Shown piece after piece: positions 51,753 to 60,917 of a stretch of DNA of 64,000 nucleotides. The notes under the pieces were generated by a model. It made no database searches, was not told the origin of the DNA, and was given only the letters and a program-made list of their open reading frames with translations. Numbering within the stretch: the stretch's first letter is position 1; every line of letters starts with the position of its first letter. Made by a program: the position numbers and the translations under genes. The DNA comes from Hyphomicrobiales bacterium (GTDB lineage Bacteria; Pseudomonadota; Alphaproteobacteria; Rhizobiales; Beijerinckiaceae): positions 1,612,001 through 1,676,000 of the forward strand of contig CAKNFJ010000001.1 of NCBI GenBank assembly GCA_930633495.1, given 5' to 3'.

Positions 51753-53033
51753 TCATCGCGGTTCGCGTTTGCTTTCGGAAACACCCTGCGTGATGAGCCG
51801 GGCACTGCGATGGCCGCTGACATAGATCCAGAGCCAGTTCAGCGCGACGGCAAGCCGGTTGCGCAAGCCGATCAGGAAGAAGATGTGGGCGATGCCCCAG
51901 ATCCACCAGGCCAGGCGCCCCCGCAGCTTGATCCAGCCGAAATCGGCGATGGCCGCGCGCTTGCCGATCGTCGCAAGATTGCCGGCGCTCCGGTAAGCGA
52001 AGGCCGGCGGAGCCGGATTGCCCTTTAGCCGTGCCTTGATGAGGTCGGCGACATAGCGCCCCTGCTGCTTGGCCGCCGGCGCCACGCCCGGCACCGGCTT
52101 GCCGCCGGCACCCGCGATGAAGGCCGTATCGCCGATCACGAAGATGTCGGGCTGGCCCGGCGCCGTCAGGTCGGGCTCGACCCGGACACGTCCGGCGCGG
52201 TCGGCCGGCGCCTCCAGCCATTCCGCCGCCGGCGAGGCCGCGACACCGGCGGCCCACAGAGTGGTTCGAGCCGGGAGGAAGGAGCCGCCGAGTTCGATGC
52301 CGTCGGCGCGACATTCCGAGACCGGCTGGCCCAACCGAACCTCGACTCCGAGACGATTCAACGCCCGCTCGGCATAGGCCGAGAGGTCTTCGGTAAAGCC
52401 CGCCAGGATGCGCGGACCGGCCTCGACCAGCACGACGCGGGCGCTTCGCGTATCGAAGTTGCGGAAGTCGCCACGCAGCGTGTCATGTGCCAGTTCGGCG
52501 ATGGTGCCGGCGAGTTCCACGCCGGTCGGCCCCGCTCCGATGATCACGAAGGTCAGCCATTCGGCGCGGCGGGCGGGATCGGTTTCCCATTCCGCCTGCT
52601 CGAAGGCCGAGAGGATGCGCCGCCGGATACGGGTCGCGTCCTCCAGCGTCTTCACGCCCGGCGCATAAGGCTCCCATTCGTCGCGGCCGAAATAGGCGTG
52701 ACGGGCGCCGGTGGCGAGGATCAGCGTGTCGAAGGCGATCGGCGGCTCGCCCTCCAGCAGCACCTGCTTGCCGTCTCTGTCGACACCCGTGACCGTGCCG
52801 AGGAGGGTCGTGACATTCCTGTGGCCACGCAGCAGGAAACGGATCGGCCAGGCGATCTCCGAGGTCGGCAGCGAGGCGGTCGCGACCTGATAGAGCAGCG
52901 GCTGAAACAGGTGATGGTTGCGGCGGTCGATCATCGTGATCCTGACCGGAGCGGCAGCAAGATTGCGCGCCGCCTCCAGCCCGCCGAAGCCGGCGCCGAC
53001 GATGACGACGTGATGATCCGCGGGGGCGGTCAT
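51753..53033 (-). CDS. Type II NADH:quinone oxidoreductase (NDH-2)
   Basis: 426 residues. Two Rossmann motifs: FAD-binding VVIVGAGFGGLEAARNL at the N-terminus and NAD-binding FVIIGAGPTGVELAGTIAEL at about 165. IFVIGDTAFI and the quinone-site motif PAAKQQGRYVADLI follow, and the C-terminus (WWIWGIAHIFFLIGLRNRLAVALNWLWIY) is the membrane-binding region. It passes electrons from NADH to quinone without pumping protons. Its ATG overlaps the stop of the encapsulin gene (ATGA), so it is translated with the DyP-encapsulin pair, an arrangement that suggests a shared redox role. Confidence 0.92.
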   Translation of the reverse strand: MTAPADHHVVIVGAGFGGLEAARNLAAAPVRITMIDRRNHHLFQPLLYQVATASLPTSEIAWPIRFLLRGHRNVTTLLGTVTGVDRDGKQVLLEGEPPIAFDTLILATGARHAYFGRDEWEPYAPGVKTLEDATRIRRRILSAFEQAEWETDPARRAEWLTFVIIGAGPTGVELAGTIAELAHDTLRGDFRNFDTRSARVVLVEAGPRILAGFTEDLSAYAERALNRLGVEVRLGQPVSECRADGIELGGSFLPARTTLWAAGVAASPAAEWLEAPADRAGRVRVEPDLTAPGQPDIFVIGDTAFIAGAGGKPVPGVAPAAKQQGRYVADLIKARLKGNPAPPAFAYRSAGNLATIGKRAAIADFGWIKLRGRLAWWIWGIAHIFFLIGLRNRLAVALNWLWIYVSGHRSARLITQGVSESKREPR

Positions 53034-53836
53034 CGGCCTTGCTGCGTGAGCGCGACGACGGCCTCGGAGCTCAGGACGCGGAAGGTGAAGCTCTCCTGCA
53101 GATAGAGCTCGACCGTCGTCGCATCGTGGCTGAGATAGCCGATCGAGATGTCCTGTCCGAGATCGAGCTCGAAATCGCCGCCGCGGGTGGTTAGCAGGAA
53201 GCCCCCCTCGATCGCCGGCGCCCAGATCACGCCGCCATCGACGATGCGCTCGAGATGATGGAAGATCGGATAGCCTTCCTCGTTGCCACCGCTCGCCGCC
53301 AGATAGGCGTCACCGCCCAGCACCAGCGCATAGGGGCCGTTGCAGCCGGCGAGCTTGAGATCGTTCAGCGCCTTGGCGACCGCCTCGGGATAGTCGTCGA
53401 GATTGATCGGCAACGGCACCGCGGCGTTGCTGCTGCCCGCGCGAATGCCATCGATGCCAGCCGCGGCATAGCCGTCGAAGACCGCCCGGTCCTCGGCGAA
53501 GGCGATCGTCCTAGCTGCGTCCTTCAGCGGCTGCCAGTCCGAATCGTCCGAACCGCGCTCGACATCGTCGATCGCCTGCCGCGTCAGGGTGAACGGAACG
53601 CGCAGCTCCACCACGGGCTGGGACTCGCGCAGCAGCGCACGGATGCCCGCGCCCGGCGCCTCGATCCCCCGCGTATGCCCCGTTCCGGCGGCCGCGAAGC
53701 TCAGCCCCTTCGGCCCGTCGACATCCACGACGCGCCGCGCCGCCAGATAGCGCTTCAGCGTGCGCGACGCCTCCTCCTCGATCTGCGCCCAGGCGGCGTC
53801 GGAAATGGGAGCGAGCTCCCGATGCAGATTATTCAT
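53030..53836 (-). CDS. Family 1 encapsulin shell protein
   Basis: 268 residues, the typical size of family 1 encapsulins with the HK97 phage-capsid fold. The start MNNLHRELAPISDAAWAQIEEEA and the segments RRVVDVDGPKGLSFAAAGTGH, AEDRAVFDGYAAAGIDGI, GPYALVLGGDAYLA and FRVLSSEAVVAL are conserved. It is expected to assemble into a 60-subunit protein cage of about 24 nm. The DyP peroxidase encoded just upstream (8-base overlap) carries the matching C-terminal targeting peptide, so it is the cargo. The stop overlaps NDH-2. Older names are linocin or bacteriocin CFP29, but no bacteriocin role is implied. Confidence 0.95.
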   Translation of the reverse strand: MNNLHRELAPISDAAWAQIEEEASRTLKRYLAARRVVDVDGPKGLSFAAAGTGHTRGIEAPGAGIRALLRESQPVVELRVPFTLTRQAIDDVERGSDDSDWQPLKDAARTIAFAEDRAVFDGYAAAGIDGIRAGSSNAAVPLPINLDDYPEAVAKALNDLKLAGCNGPYALVLGGDAYLAASGGNEEGYPIFHHLERIVDGGVIWAPAIEGGFLLTTRGGDFELDLGQDISIGYLSHDATTVELYLQESFTFRVLSSEAVVALTQQGR

Positions 53837-54875
53837 GGCCTGCCTCTTCCTTCAGGGAGCCGATGCCGAGCGAGCCGTCGCCGGGGAATCGCGATGGGGA
53901 TGTTGCCGCGGGCGGTTCGGGAGCGGATTTTTCCGCCGTGACGCCATCGAGAAACGTCGCCGTCGGCACGAAGAACAGCGAGCCGGTCACGGCGCGGCTG
54001 AAATCGAGCAGCCGATCGTAATTGCCCGGAGGCGAGCCGACGAACATGTTCTCCAGCATCCGCTCGATCCGGCGCGGTGTGCGGGAATAGCCGATGAAAT
54101 AGGTGCCGAACTCGCCCGCCCCGACTTTGCCGAAGGGCATGTTGGCGCGCAGGATGTCGACCGGCTCGCCATCCTCGGTGATGCTGGTCAGGACGTTGTG
54201 CGCATAGGGTTTCTTCACCGCATCGGGCTGCTCGATGTCGGAGAGCTTGTAGCGGCCGACGATGTTCTCCTGCTCCTCGACCGGAACCCTGTCCCAGCCC
54301 GCCATGTCATGCAGGTATTTCTGCACGATGACATAGCTGCCCCCGGCGAAGGCGGCGTCCTCGTCCCCGATGATGGTGGCGGCGACCGCATCCGGCCCGG
54401 CCGGATTCTCGGTTCCGTCGACGAAGCCGATCAGGTCGCGGTCGTCGAAATAGTTGAAGCCATGAACCTCGTCGACGGCGGTGACGGCACCGGCAAGCCG
54501 AACCATGATCTGCCGGGCCAGCTCGAAGCACAGATCCATCCGCCTGGTCGCGCGGATGTGGAACAGGATGTCGCCCGGCGTCGAGACCGCGTGATGCACG
54601 CCGCGAATCTCGCGGAACGGATGCAGTTCCTTCGGCCGCGGCCCGCCGAAGAGGCGATCCCAGGCTTCGGAGCCGAACCCCGTGACGCAGGACAGATTGC
54701 CCTGGAGATCGCGGAAGCCGATGGCCCGCAGCAGCGACGAAAGCTCGGCGCACAGGCTGCGCACCGTCGCTTCGGGGCCGCTGCCGGGATTGATGGTGAC
54801 GACCAGAAACAGCGCCGAACGCGTCAGCGTCGCCGCGACCGGCTGCGAAATCACGGTTGGCACAGCTATATCCAT
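53829..54875 (-). CDS. DyP-type haem peroxidase with encapsulin-targeting tail
   Basis: 348 residues from ATG 54875 (MDIAVPTVISQPVAATLT); the frame is open upstream but not protein-like. Family B DyP features: the distal GxxDG motif as GFVDGTENP (Asp153), the proximal His226 in KKPYAHNVL, and Arg243 in ILRANMPFG. After a Pro/Ser-rich linker (about 311-331) it ends GDGSLGIGSLKEEAGHE; DGSLGIGSLK is the known encapsulin cargo-loading peptide. It uses hydrogen peroxide to oxidise an unknown substrate, inside the encapsulin shell. First gene of the DyP-encapsulin-NDH-2 unit; 165 bases before it hold its promoter. Confidence 0.95.
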   Translation of the reverse strand: MDIAVPTVISQPVAATLTRSALFLVVTINPGSGPEATVRSLCAELSSLLRAIGFRDLQGNLSCVTGFGSEAWDRLFGGPRPKELHPFREIRGVHHAVSTPGDILFHIRATRRMDLCFELARQIMVRLAGAVTAVDEVHGFNYFDDRDLIGFVDGTENPAGPDAVAATIIGDEDAAFAGGSYVIVQKYLHDMAGWDRVPVEEQENIVGRYKLSDIEQPDAVKKPYAHNVLTSITEDGEPVDILRANMPFGKVGAGEFGTYFIGYSRTPRRIERMLENMFVGSPPGNYDRLLDFSRAVTGSLFFVPTATFLDGVTAEKSAPEPPAATSPSRFPGDGSLGIGSLKEEAGHE

Positions 54876-55040
54876 AGACGACCTGCCTGGCAGCCTTTTG
54901 TGCGAGACTACGCCGGTCGCCCGGATAATCGCGCCGATGATTGCGCAGGACCGCATCCGATGGAAGAGAGGCAGCGAAGCTGCCTTGCATTCATCGCGAT
55001 GCGCTTTCGCAATGCTATGCAGCGCCGTCGCGAGACGGCT

Positions 55041-55778
55041 TCACCGGCCCTTGGCGAGAAGCCTCTGCAGGAGCTGCGCGAGGGTCAGATCGTGGTCGAA
55101 CTTGCCTGTTCGCAGGAATTCGATCGTCTGAGCGATCACCAGCGGGTTGTTCATCATGAAGGTATGCGTCGACGATACGACAATATGATCCCTCATCCCA
55201 TCGAGACGCGTGCTTTCCACCGAGACCTTGCCGTCGTTCGGCCCGGAGAACATGGACGAAAGCAAGGGATTGATCGAGAGCCCGCCGGCGATGACGCCGA
55301 CCTCGTAGTCGGCGGGCCCAAGCCGGTTCGGCAAGCTGTTCGGCCCGGTGCCGAGCTGCAGCCCGGCGGGTCCGTTGAAGTATTCGAACAGATGCAAGCC
55401 GCCGAAGGCATCGACCAGTTCCGACCCGTGATTGGGCGGGGCCAGCATGACGACACGTCCGAGATTGGCGGGCCGGTTCTTCGACAGCCAGAGCCGCACG
55501 AGAATGCCGCCCATCGAATGGGTGACGAAATGCAGCTTCGACGCGCCGCGACAGGACGCGACCGCAGCGTCGACATAGCCGGTCAATTCGTCGAGCGGCG
55601 CATCGTTGGAGGGGTAGCCGTCGTTCACGACCCTGTAGCCGGAGAAATGCAGCGCCTCCTTCATGACCAGGAGCGAGCCGTCGGTGCGGGACAGCCCATG
55701 AAGAAGAACCACGCATTCCTCGGCCCTGGCAGGCGACCAGGCGAGCACGGAGAAGACAAGCAGCAGCACGAAACGCAT
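55041..55778 (-). CDS. Secreted alpha/beta-hydrolase, lipase-like
   Basis: 245 residues from ATG 55778, which has GGAGA at a good distance; ATG 55784 is too close to it. A signal peptide ([18 protein letters not shown]) precedes [18 protein letters not shown] (oxyanion region), the nucleophile elbow [10 protein letters not shown], and a likely catalytic His in [10 protein letters not shown]. It probably hydrolyses esters or acts as a small lipase in the periplasm. It reads away from the TetR gene at 55902; no functional link to either neighbour is clear. Confidence 0.8.
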   Translation of the reverse strand: MRFVLLLVFSVLAWSPARAEECVVLLHGLSRTDGSLLVMKEALHFSGYRVVNDGYPSNDAPLDELTGYVDAAVASCRGASKLHFVTHSMGGILVRLWLSKNRPANLGRVVMLAPPNHGSELVDAFGGLHLFEYFNGPAGLQLGTGPNSLPNRLGPADYEVGVIAGGLSINPLLSSMFSGPNDGKVSVESTRLDGMRDHIVVSSTHTFMMNNPLVIAQTIEFLRTGKFDHDLTLAQLLQRLLAKGR

Positions 55779-55901
55779 GACCATTCTCCAGAGCTAACAC
55801 GGACCGGGCGCAGCAAGCCAACGATCAGCGGTGCCGACGCCCCCGCATCGATGCCCGAGGCTCGCCATTGGCAAAATCGGGACGATTGCCGTAACTGGGG
55901 C

Positions 55902-56534
55902 ATGGCCAAGCAGACTCCGCCCGCAGTTCCTCGCTGGAAGAAGGCAGTTCCCGACCTTGGTGCGCAAAGGGAACTGCGCCTCGACGCGCTCTACCGCGTA
56001 GCGGCAGCGGCCTTCCGCAGAAACGGCTATCACGGCACGTCGCTCGTCGACATCGCGCGCGAACTCGGCGTCTCTAAACCCACGCTCTATCACTACATCG
56101 CCAATAAGCAGGACCTGCTTTTCCAGTGCCACCTCGTGGCAGCCGACCAGGCGATAGCGGCGATTTGCGACACCCCCTCGCTGACCGGCCTGGAAAAAGT
56201 CCGCCGCACGATCGCCAACTACATCGTCGCGATCATCGGCGAGGAAAGCGCGAGCGTCGTGATCCTCGAAGAGAAATCCCTCAGCGCCGAACAACTCGAT
56301 ATCGTCATTGCGCGCCGGGACATCTTCGATGGCCGTATCCAGAGCCTGATCGAGGAGGGATTGGCCGATGGCTCGATCGCCCCCTGCGATGCGAAGCTTG
56401 CCCTCTTCTCGGCGCTCGGCGCAGCGAACTGGGTCACCAAATGGTATCGCCCCGCGGGGCCGCTCAGTGTCGGTGAGATCGCAGAAGGCGTAGCGGATCT
56501 CGTCTGCTCAGGCCTGCGGAAGCGCGGCAGCTAA
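55902..56534 (+). CDS. TetR/AcrR family regulator of the MaoC-Liv-ligase operon
   Basis: 210 residues from ATG 55902; the frame is open far upstream, but there it is antisense to other genes. The helix-turn-helix part is RVAAAAFRRNGYHGTSLVDIARELGVSKPTLYHYIANKQDLLF; the C-terminal domain would bind an effector, possibly an acyl-CoA given the neighbours. It lies 173 bases before the catabolic operon on the same strand, and a perfect palindrome over that operon's -35 region is its likely site. Confidence 0.87.
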   Translation: MAKQTPPAVPRWKKAVPDLGAQRELRLDALYRVAAAAFRRNGYHGTSLVDIARELGVSKPTLYHYIANKQDLLFQCHLVAADQAIAAICDTPSLTGLEKVRRTIANYIVAIIGEESASVVILEEKSLSAEQLDIVIARRDIFDGRIQSLIEEGLADGSIAPCDAKLALFSALGAANWVTKWYRPAGPLSVGEIAEGVADLVCSGLRKRGS

Positions 56535-56639
56535 GAACCTCTGACACGACCACATTCCCCCCTCGGCCGGCACCGCGATAATTCCGCGGTGAGGGCTGCT
56601 CAGTCGCATTCTCGACTCTAAGGTCGATAACACGACTCA

Positions 56640-56654
56640 CGGGTTGACAACCCG
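56640..56654. promoter_or_regulatory. Palindromic operator overlapping a -35 box before the MaoC gene
   Basis: CGGGTTGACAACCCG is a perfect 15-bp inverted repeat around its central A. It contains TTGACA (56644-56649), a consensus -35 box; a weak -10-like TAGCCT follows after 18 bases. A repressor bound here, most simply the TetR protein encoded just upstream, would block the promoter of the operon starting at 56708. Confidence 0.65.
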
Positions 56655-56707
56655 ATCCACTCCTCTCTAGCCTGCGCCGCAACGAGACATGGTTCGGGAG
56701 GACCGCC

Positions 56708-57580
56708 TTGCTGACCGAGGCCACGGCAAAGCCGGGGAAGGATGGCGCACGCTGGCTTGCGCCCGGTGCGACATTCGCCGAACGCGAGCTTCGTCACGAC
56801 GCCGCCTATCAGGAGCCGCGGTTGCGCGCCGCCGGCATCCGGCCCGAACGCTACGGGGCGATCAGCGAAGCGGGGCTCTTCGGGCTCGACTGCTTCGATT
56901 CGATGAATCTGGCGGGGCTCGATATCGACGGCTACGTCTTCCTCGCCCAGAGCTATCGCCAGATCGCGCCCGTCGCGCTCGGGCAAGCCGTCCGGATCAG
57001 CGGCCATGTCCGCCACCGCGAAACGATGCTCCGGGGCGTGCTCGTCGACGAGATCTACCGCTTCACCGACGGCGGCGGGCGCGTCCTGATCGAGACCGAA
57101 CTCACGGGCCTGCTCGCCGACCCGCTCGGGGCGACCGAGCCAACGGGCTGCCCCGACGCCCCCGCCCTGCCGCGCCGATCGGAACTCGCCCGCGAGGGCT
57201 GGGAGTTCCTCACGGAGAAGCGGGTCACGCCGGACGACGTGCGTGTCTTCTCGCAGGATGTCGGCAACGAGATTCATTTCGATACCGACTTCGCCGCGCG
57301 CTACGGTTTCCGCGCGCCACTGGCGCAAGGCATCATGTCCGCCGTCTGGCTGCTCTCTGCTCTCGCCGACGAAGCCGGCGCGCCGCCTGCGACCTTCCAC
57401 GCGGAATTGCGCTATCTGCGTCCGGTGTTCTGGGACGCCGCGGCGAGCCTCTGGGTCCGCCGCGCTCCGAACGGCACCGTCTCGGCCGTCGAAAGCAGGA
57501 ACGAGGACGGCAAGGTGACGGCAGATCTGGTGCTGCGCTCGCCTCTGTCGCGCCTCGACGGAACGGCCCCCCGGCCATGA
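56708..57580 (+). CDS. MaoC-like (double hot-dog) acyl-CoA dehydratase
   Basis: 290 residues from TTG 56708, which has GGGAGGA 6 bases upstream. Two hot-dog halves: the N-terminal half is degenerate; the C-terminal half carries the hydratase motif as FSQDVGNEIHFDTDFAARYGFRAPLAQGIM, with the catalytic Asp/His pair in DVGNEIHFD. The family hydrates 2-enoyl-CoA or dehydrates 3-hydroxyacyl-CoA. Position before a Liv-type transporter and a CoA ligase suggests a step in breakdown of an imported acid. Its stop overlaps livH. Confidence 0.78.
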   Translation: MLTEATAKPGKDGARWLAPGATFAERELRHDAAYQEPRLRAAGIRPERYGAISEAGLFGLDCFDSMNLAGLDIDGYVFLAQSYRQIAPVALGQAVRISGHVRHRETMLRGVLVDEIYRFTDGGGRVLIETELTGLLADPLGATEPTGCPDAPALPRRSELAREGWEFLTEKRVTPDDVRVFSQDVGNEIHFDTDFAARYGFRAPLAQGIMSAVWLLSALADEAGAPPATFHAELRYLRPVFWDAAASLWVRRAPNGTVSAVESRNEDGKVTADLVLRSPLSRLDGTAPRP

Positions 57581-58461
57581 CCGCGATCCTCTTCCAGGTG
57601 GTCCTGTCCGGCCTGCTGCTCGGGGGGATCTACGCACTGGTCTCCGTCGGCCTGACGCTGATCTTCGGCGTGTCGCGGGTCAAAAACTTCGCGCATGGCG
57701 ACCTCGTGATGGTCGGCATGTACACTACCTATGCGCTTACCAACGCGACCGGCTTCGACCCCTATCTGATCAGCCCTCTCGTCGTGCTCCTGCTGTTCGG
57801 CTTCGGGCTGTTCCTTTCCTTTGCGCTGATCCGGCCGATACAGGGCGCACCCCAGGTCGCGCAGATCTTCGCGACCGTGGGGTTGGGCCTCGTTCTGCAA
57901 AATCTGGCCCTGATGATCTATGGCGCCGACTTCCGCTCCACGCCCTCCATTGTCTCGGGCAAGGTGCTGCGCTTCGCCGGGTTGGCCCTGCCGGTCTCGC
58001 TCCTGATCGCCTTCGTCGTGGCGATGATCGTGATCGCCGGGCTCACCGCCTTCCTGCGGCTCAGCCTCACCGGCAAGGCGATGCGCGCCATCGCGCAGGA
58101 CCGGCGCGCCGCCTCGCTCATGAGCATCGACGTCAAGCGCATCGACATGCTGACATTCGGGCTGGGAGCAGCCTGTGCCGGCCTCGCCGGGGCCTTGCTC
58201 GCGCCGGTCTTCCCGGTGTTTCCGACCGCCGGCGTCAATCTCGTGCTGATCTGCTTCGTCGTCGTCATCCTCGGCGGGCTCGGCAGCGTCGAGGGCGCCC
58301 TGATCGGCGGCCTGCTCATCGGACTGGTCGAAACGCTGAGCGGCTTCTTCCTCGGCTCGGCGATGAGTCAGATCGCCTACTTCCTGGTCTTCATCGCAGT
58401 GCTCTGCCTGCGTCCTGCCGGCCTCTTCGGCCAGCGCGGCGCCGAAACGCTAGGGAGCTGA
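57577..58461 (+). CDS. livH: Branched-chain amino acid-type ABC transporter permease LivH
   Basis: 294 residues from the ATG overlapping the MaoC stop. The start LFQVVLSGLLLGGIYALVSVGLTLIFGVSRVKNFAHGDLVMVGMY is the LivH hallmark, and GKAMRAIAQDRRAASLMSID the loop contacting the ATPases. With LivM it forms the inner-membrane channel. Such Liv systems import branched amino acids but also aromatic and short organic acids; the neighbours here favour an organic acid. Confidence 0.93.
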   Translation: MTAILFQVVLSGLLLGGIYALVSVGLTLIFGVSRVKNFAHGDLVMVGMYTTYALTNATGFDPYLISPLVVLLLFGFGLFLSFALIRPIQGAPQVAQIFATVGLGLVLQNLALMIYGADFRSTPSIVSGKVLRFAGLALPVSLLIAFVVAMIVIAGLTAFLRLSLTGKAMRAIAQDRRAASLMSIDVKRIDMLTFGLGAACAGLAGALLAPVFPVFPTAGVNLVLICFVVVILGGLGSVEGALIGGLLIGLVETLSGFFLGSAMSQIAYFLVFIAVLCLRPAGLFGQRGAETLGS

Positions 58462-58463
58462 CG

Positions 58464-59471
58464 ATGCCCCGCCTCCGCGATCGCCTGGCACCGCTGAGCC
58501 TGCTCCTGCTCGTGCTGCCGTTGTTCGTGCCGCTCTTCGTGAGCGATTCCTACACGCTGCACTTCATCTGGAAGATCCTGTTCTGGGCGGCGCTCGCCAG
58601 CGCCTGGAACCTCGCCGGCGGCTATGCCGGCCAGTTCTCGCTCGGCCATGCCGCCTTCTTCGGGATCGGGGCCTACAGTTCCGTGCTGCTCTACCTGAAG
58701 CTCGGCATCTCGCCCTGGATCGGCATGCTCGTCGGCGGTTGTCTCGCCGCCGGGTTCGCACTGCTGATCGGAGCGTTGACGCTGCGGCTGCGCGGAGCCT
58801 TCTTCGCACTCGCGACCATCGCCTTTGCCGAAGTGCTGCGCATCGCGGTGGTGAACCTCCGGGACCTGACCGGTGGCGCGGAAGGGCTTTCGGTACCCTT
58901 CTCGCCCGGCCTCGCCAACATGATGTTCTCCGGCCGCGCGGGGTCGGTCGCGCTCGTCGCCGCGCTGCTGCTGGCAATCGCGCTTGTGACCTTCGCGGTG
59001 GAGCGCTCGCGCCTGGGCTACGCTCTCGCGGCACTGAAGGAAGACGAGGAGGCGGCCGAAGCGCTCGGCGTCGACACTATCCGCGTCAAACTGATCTCGA
59101 TCGCCCTTTCGGCCTTCGTCAGCGCCTTGGGCGGCACAGCCTATGCCTTCTACATTCTGCTCATCGAGCCTTCGACGGTGCTCAGCATCGGCATGTCGGT
59201 CGAGATGGCTCTGATGGCGATCATCGGCGGCATGGGAACGGTTCTCGGGCCGGCGATCGGAGCTCTGCTCATCGTTCCGCTGAGCGAGTATCTGCGCGCC
59301 GAATTCGCCGGCAGCTTCCAGGGGCTCTACCTGCTCGTCTACGGCGCGATCCTGATCCTGATGGTGGTGTTCATGCCGAACGGGCTGATGAGCATCGTCC
59401 GCGATCCGCGCGGAACCTTGCGTCAGCTCACCCGGCGACGCGCCGTGCGCGGGAGAAACGCCGATGCTTGA
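58464..59471 (+). CDS. livM: Branched-chain amino acid-type ABC transporter permease LivM
   Basis: 335 residues. KILFWAALASAWNLAGGYAGQFSLGHAAFFGIGAYSS and GYALAALKEDEEAAEALGVDTIRVKL are the LivM signatures. It pairs with LivH. It starts two bases after the livH stop and overlaps livG by 8 bases. Confidence 0.93.
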   Translation: MPRLRDRLAPLSLLLLVLPLFVPLFVSDSYTLHFIWKILFWAALASAWNLAGGYAGQFSLGHAAFFGIGAYSSVLLYLKLGISPWIGMLVGGCLAAGFALLIGALTLRLRGAFFALATIAFAEVLRIAVVNLRDLTGGAEGLSVPFSPGLANMMFSGRAGSVALVAALLLAIALVTFAVERSRLGYALAALKEDEEAAEALGVDTIRVKLISIALSAFVSALGGTAYAFYILLIEPSTVLSIGMSVEMALMAIIGGMGTVLGPAIGALLIVPLSEYLRAEFAGSFQGLYLLVYGAILILMVVFMPNGLMSIVRDPRGTLRQLTRRRAVRGRNADA

Positions 59472-60180
59472 GGTCGAGGCTCTCAGCAAGCGCTTTGGCG
59501 GCCTGATGGCCGTCAGGGACATCAGCCTGTCGCTCGCAGAGGGGGAAATTCTGGGACTGATCGGCCCCAACGGCGCCGGCAAGACGACCTTCTTCAACTG
59601 CGTCGCCGGTGCGATGGCGCCGAGCTCCGGGCGCGTGCGGATACAGGGAGAGGACGTGACCGGCCAGAAGGCGCATAAGGTCTGCCGCGCGGGGATCGGG
59701 CGGACCTATCAGATCGTCAAGCCCTTCGCCGGGCTGACCGTGCGCGACAACGTCATGGTCGGAGCGATCAATCGCGCCGGAAGCCTCGCGGAAGCGCGCC
59801 GCTTCACCGAAGAGGCCCTGGAGATCACCGGCCTCGCGGCAATTGGCGGCGATCTCGCCTCCAGCCTTCCCCTGCCTCGCCGCAAGCGGCTCGAGGTGGC
59901 GCGCGCACTGGCGACGCGGCCTAAGGTCCTGCTGCTGGACGAGGTCATGGCCGGGCTCAACCCGTCCGAGGTGGAGCGTGCCGTCCTGCTCATCCGGGCG
60001 ATCCGGGATTCGGGCATTTCCGTGCTGATCATCGAGCACCTGATGCGGGTAATCATGGCGGTCAGCGACCGCATCGTCGTCATGCATCACGGCGAGAAAC
60101 TCGCCGAGGGAGCACCGAGCGCCGTGATGTCCGATCCGCGCGTGGTCAAAGCCTATCTCGGCGAGGGCTTCAATGCTTGA
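59464..60180 (+). CDS. livG: Branched-chain amino acid-type ABC transporter ATPase LivG
   Basis: 238 residues. Walker A GPNGAGKTT, Walker B VLLLDEVMAGLNP; the signature is the degenerate LPRRKRLEVARAL seen in many LivG proteins instead of LSGGQ. FGGLMAVRDISLSLAEGEILGLIG opens the domain. It forms the nucleotide-binding dimer with LivF, which overlaps by 8 bases. Confidence 0.93.
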   Translation: MLEVEALSKRFGGLMAVRDISLSLAEGEILGLIGPNGAGKTTFFNCVAGAMAPSSGRVRIQGEDVTGQKAHKVCRAGIGRTYQIVKPFAGLTVRDNVMVGAINRAGSLAEARRFTEEALEITGLAAIGGDLASSLPLPRRKRLEVARALATRPKVLLLDEVMAGLNPSEVERAVLLIRAIRDSGISVLIIEHLMRVIMAVSDRIVVMHHGEKLAEGAPSAVMSDPRVVKAYLGEGFNA

Positions 60181-60874
60181 GGTCCGCAATCTTGAAGCCT
60201 TCTACGGCGACGTGCAGGTGCTCTTCGGGGTCGATCTGCGGGTAGCGGAGGGCGAGACCGTCGCCGTGGTCGGCGCCAACGGGGCCGGCAAGACCACGCT
60301 CATCAACGCCCTTTCCGGCGCGATCGAGCGCAGCGGCGACGCCCGCTTCGCCGGGCGCCAGATCGCCTCCGCCGCGCCGCATCACATCGCCGCCGCCGGA
60401 CTGGTGCAGGTGCCCGAAGGACGCCGGCTCTTCCGCTTCATGACCGTACGCGAGAACCTCGAACTGGGCGCCTATGCGCCGTCCGCCCGGGCCGACCGGG
60501 CGGCATCGCTCGAGCGTGTCTTCGCACTGATGCCGAAGCTGGCGGAACGCTCCGGCCAGCTCGCCGGGTCCCTCAGCGGAGGCGAGCAGCAGATGTGTGC
60601 GATCGGGCGCGCCTTGATGGCGAAGCCGCGCGCGCTGATGTTCGACGAGCCGACGCTCGGCCTTGCTCCGATCATGGTCGAGATGGTGTTCCGCCTGCTG
60701 GCGGAGATCAAAGCGAGCGGCCTGACGATCCTGCTGGTCGAACAGAACGTCAAGCACGCGCTGGCTGCCTCGGACCGCGCCTATGTCATCGAGAATGGCC
60801 GGGTCGTGCTGGAGGGCGTGGCCGCGGCGCTGCTCGACGACGAGCGGCTGAAGCAAGCCTATCTCGGCGGATGA
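60173..60874 (+). CDS. livF: Branched-chain amino acid-type ABC transporter ATPase LivF
   Basis: 233 residues. Walker A GANGAGKTT, signature LSGGEQQMCAIGRAL, Walker B LMFDEPTLGLAP; it opens LEVRNLEAFYGDVQVLFGVDLRV, typical of LivF. Partner of LivG. The binding-protein gene follows after 43 bases. Confidence 0.94.
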   Translation: MLEVRNLEAFYGDVQVLFGVDLRVAEGETVAVVGANGAGKTTLINALSGAIERSGDARFAGRQIASAAPHHIAAAGLVQVPEGRRLFRFMTVRENLELGAYAPSARADRAASLERVFALMPKLAERSGQLAGSLSGGEQQMCAIGRALMAKPRALMFDEPTLGLAPIMVEMVFRLLAEIKASGLTILLVEQNVKHALAASDRAYVIENGRVVLEGVAAALLDDERLKQAYLGG

Positions 60875-60917
60875 ACCGGGGCGTTCGCTCGAAATAACAA
60901 CACATCGGGAGGAAAGC

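Noticed and set aside
53030..53836. Bacteriocin (linocin M18) gene
   Set aside because: The name is historical; the fold, the DyP partner and the cargo-loading peptide show a family 1 encapsulin shell.
53760..55901. A long open frame on the plus strand leading into the TetR gene at 55902
   Set aside because: It is antisense to the DyP, encapsulin and lipase genes and Arg-rich; the TetR domain has its own ATG at 55902.
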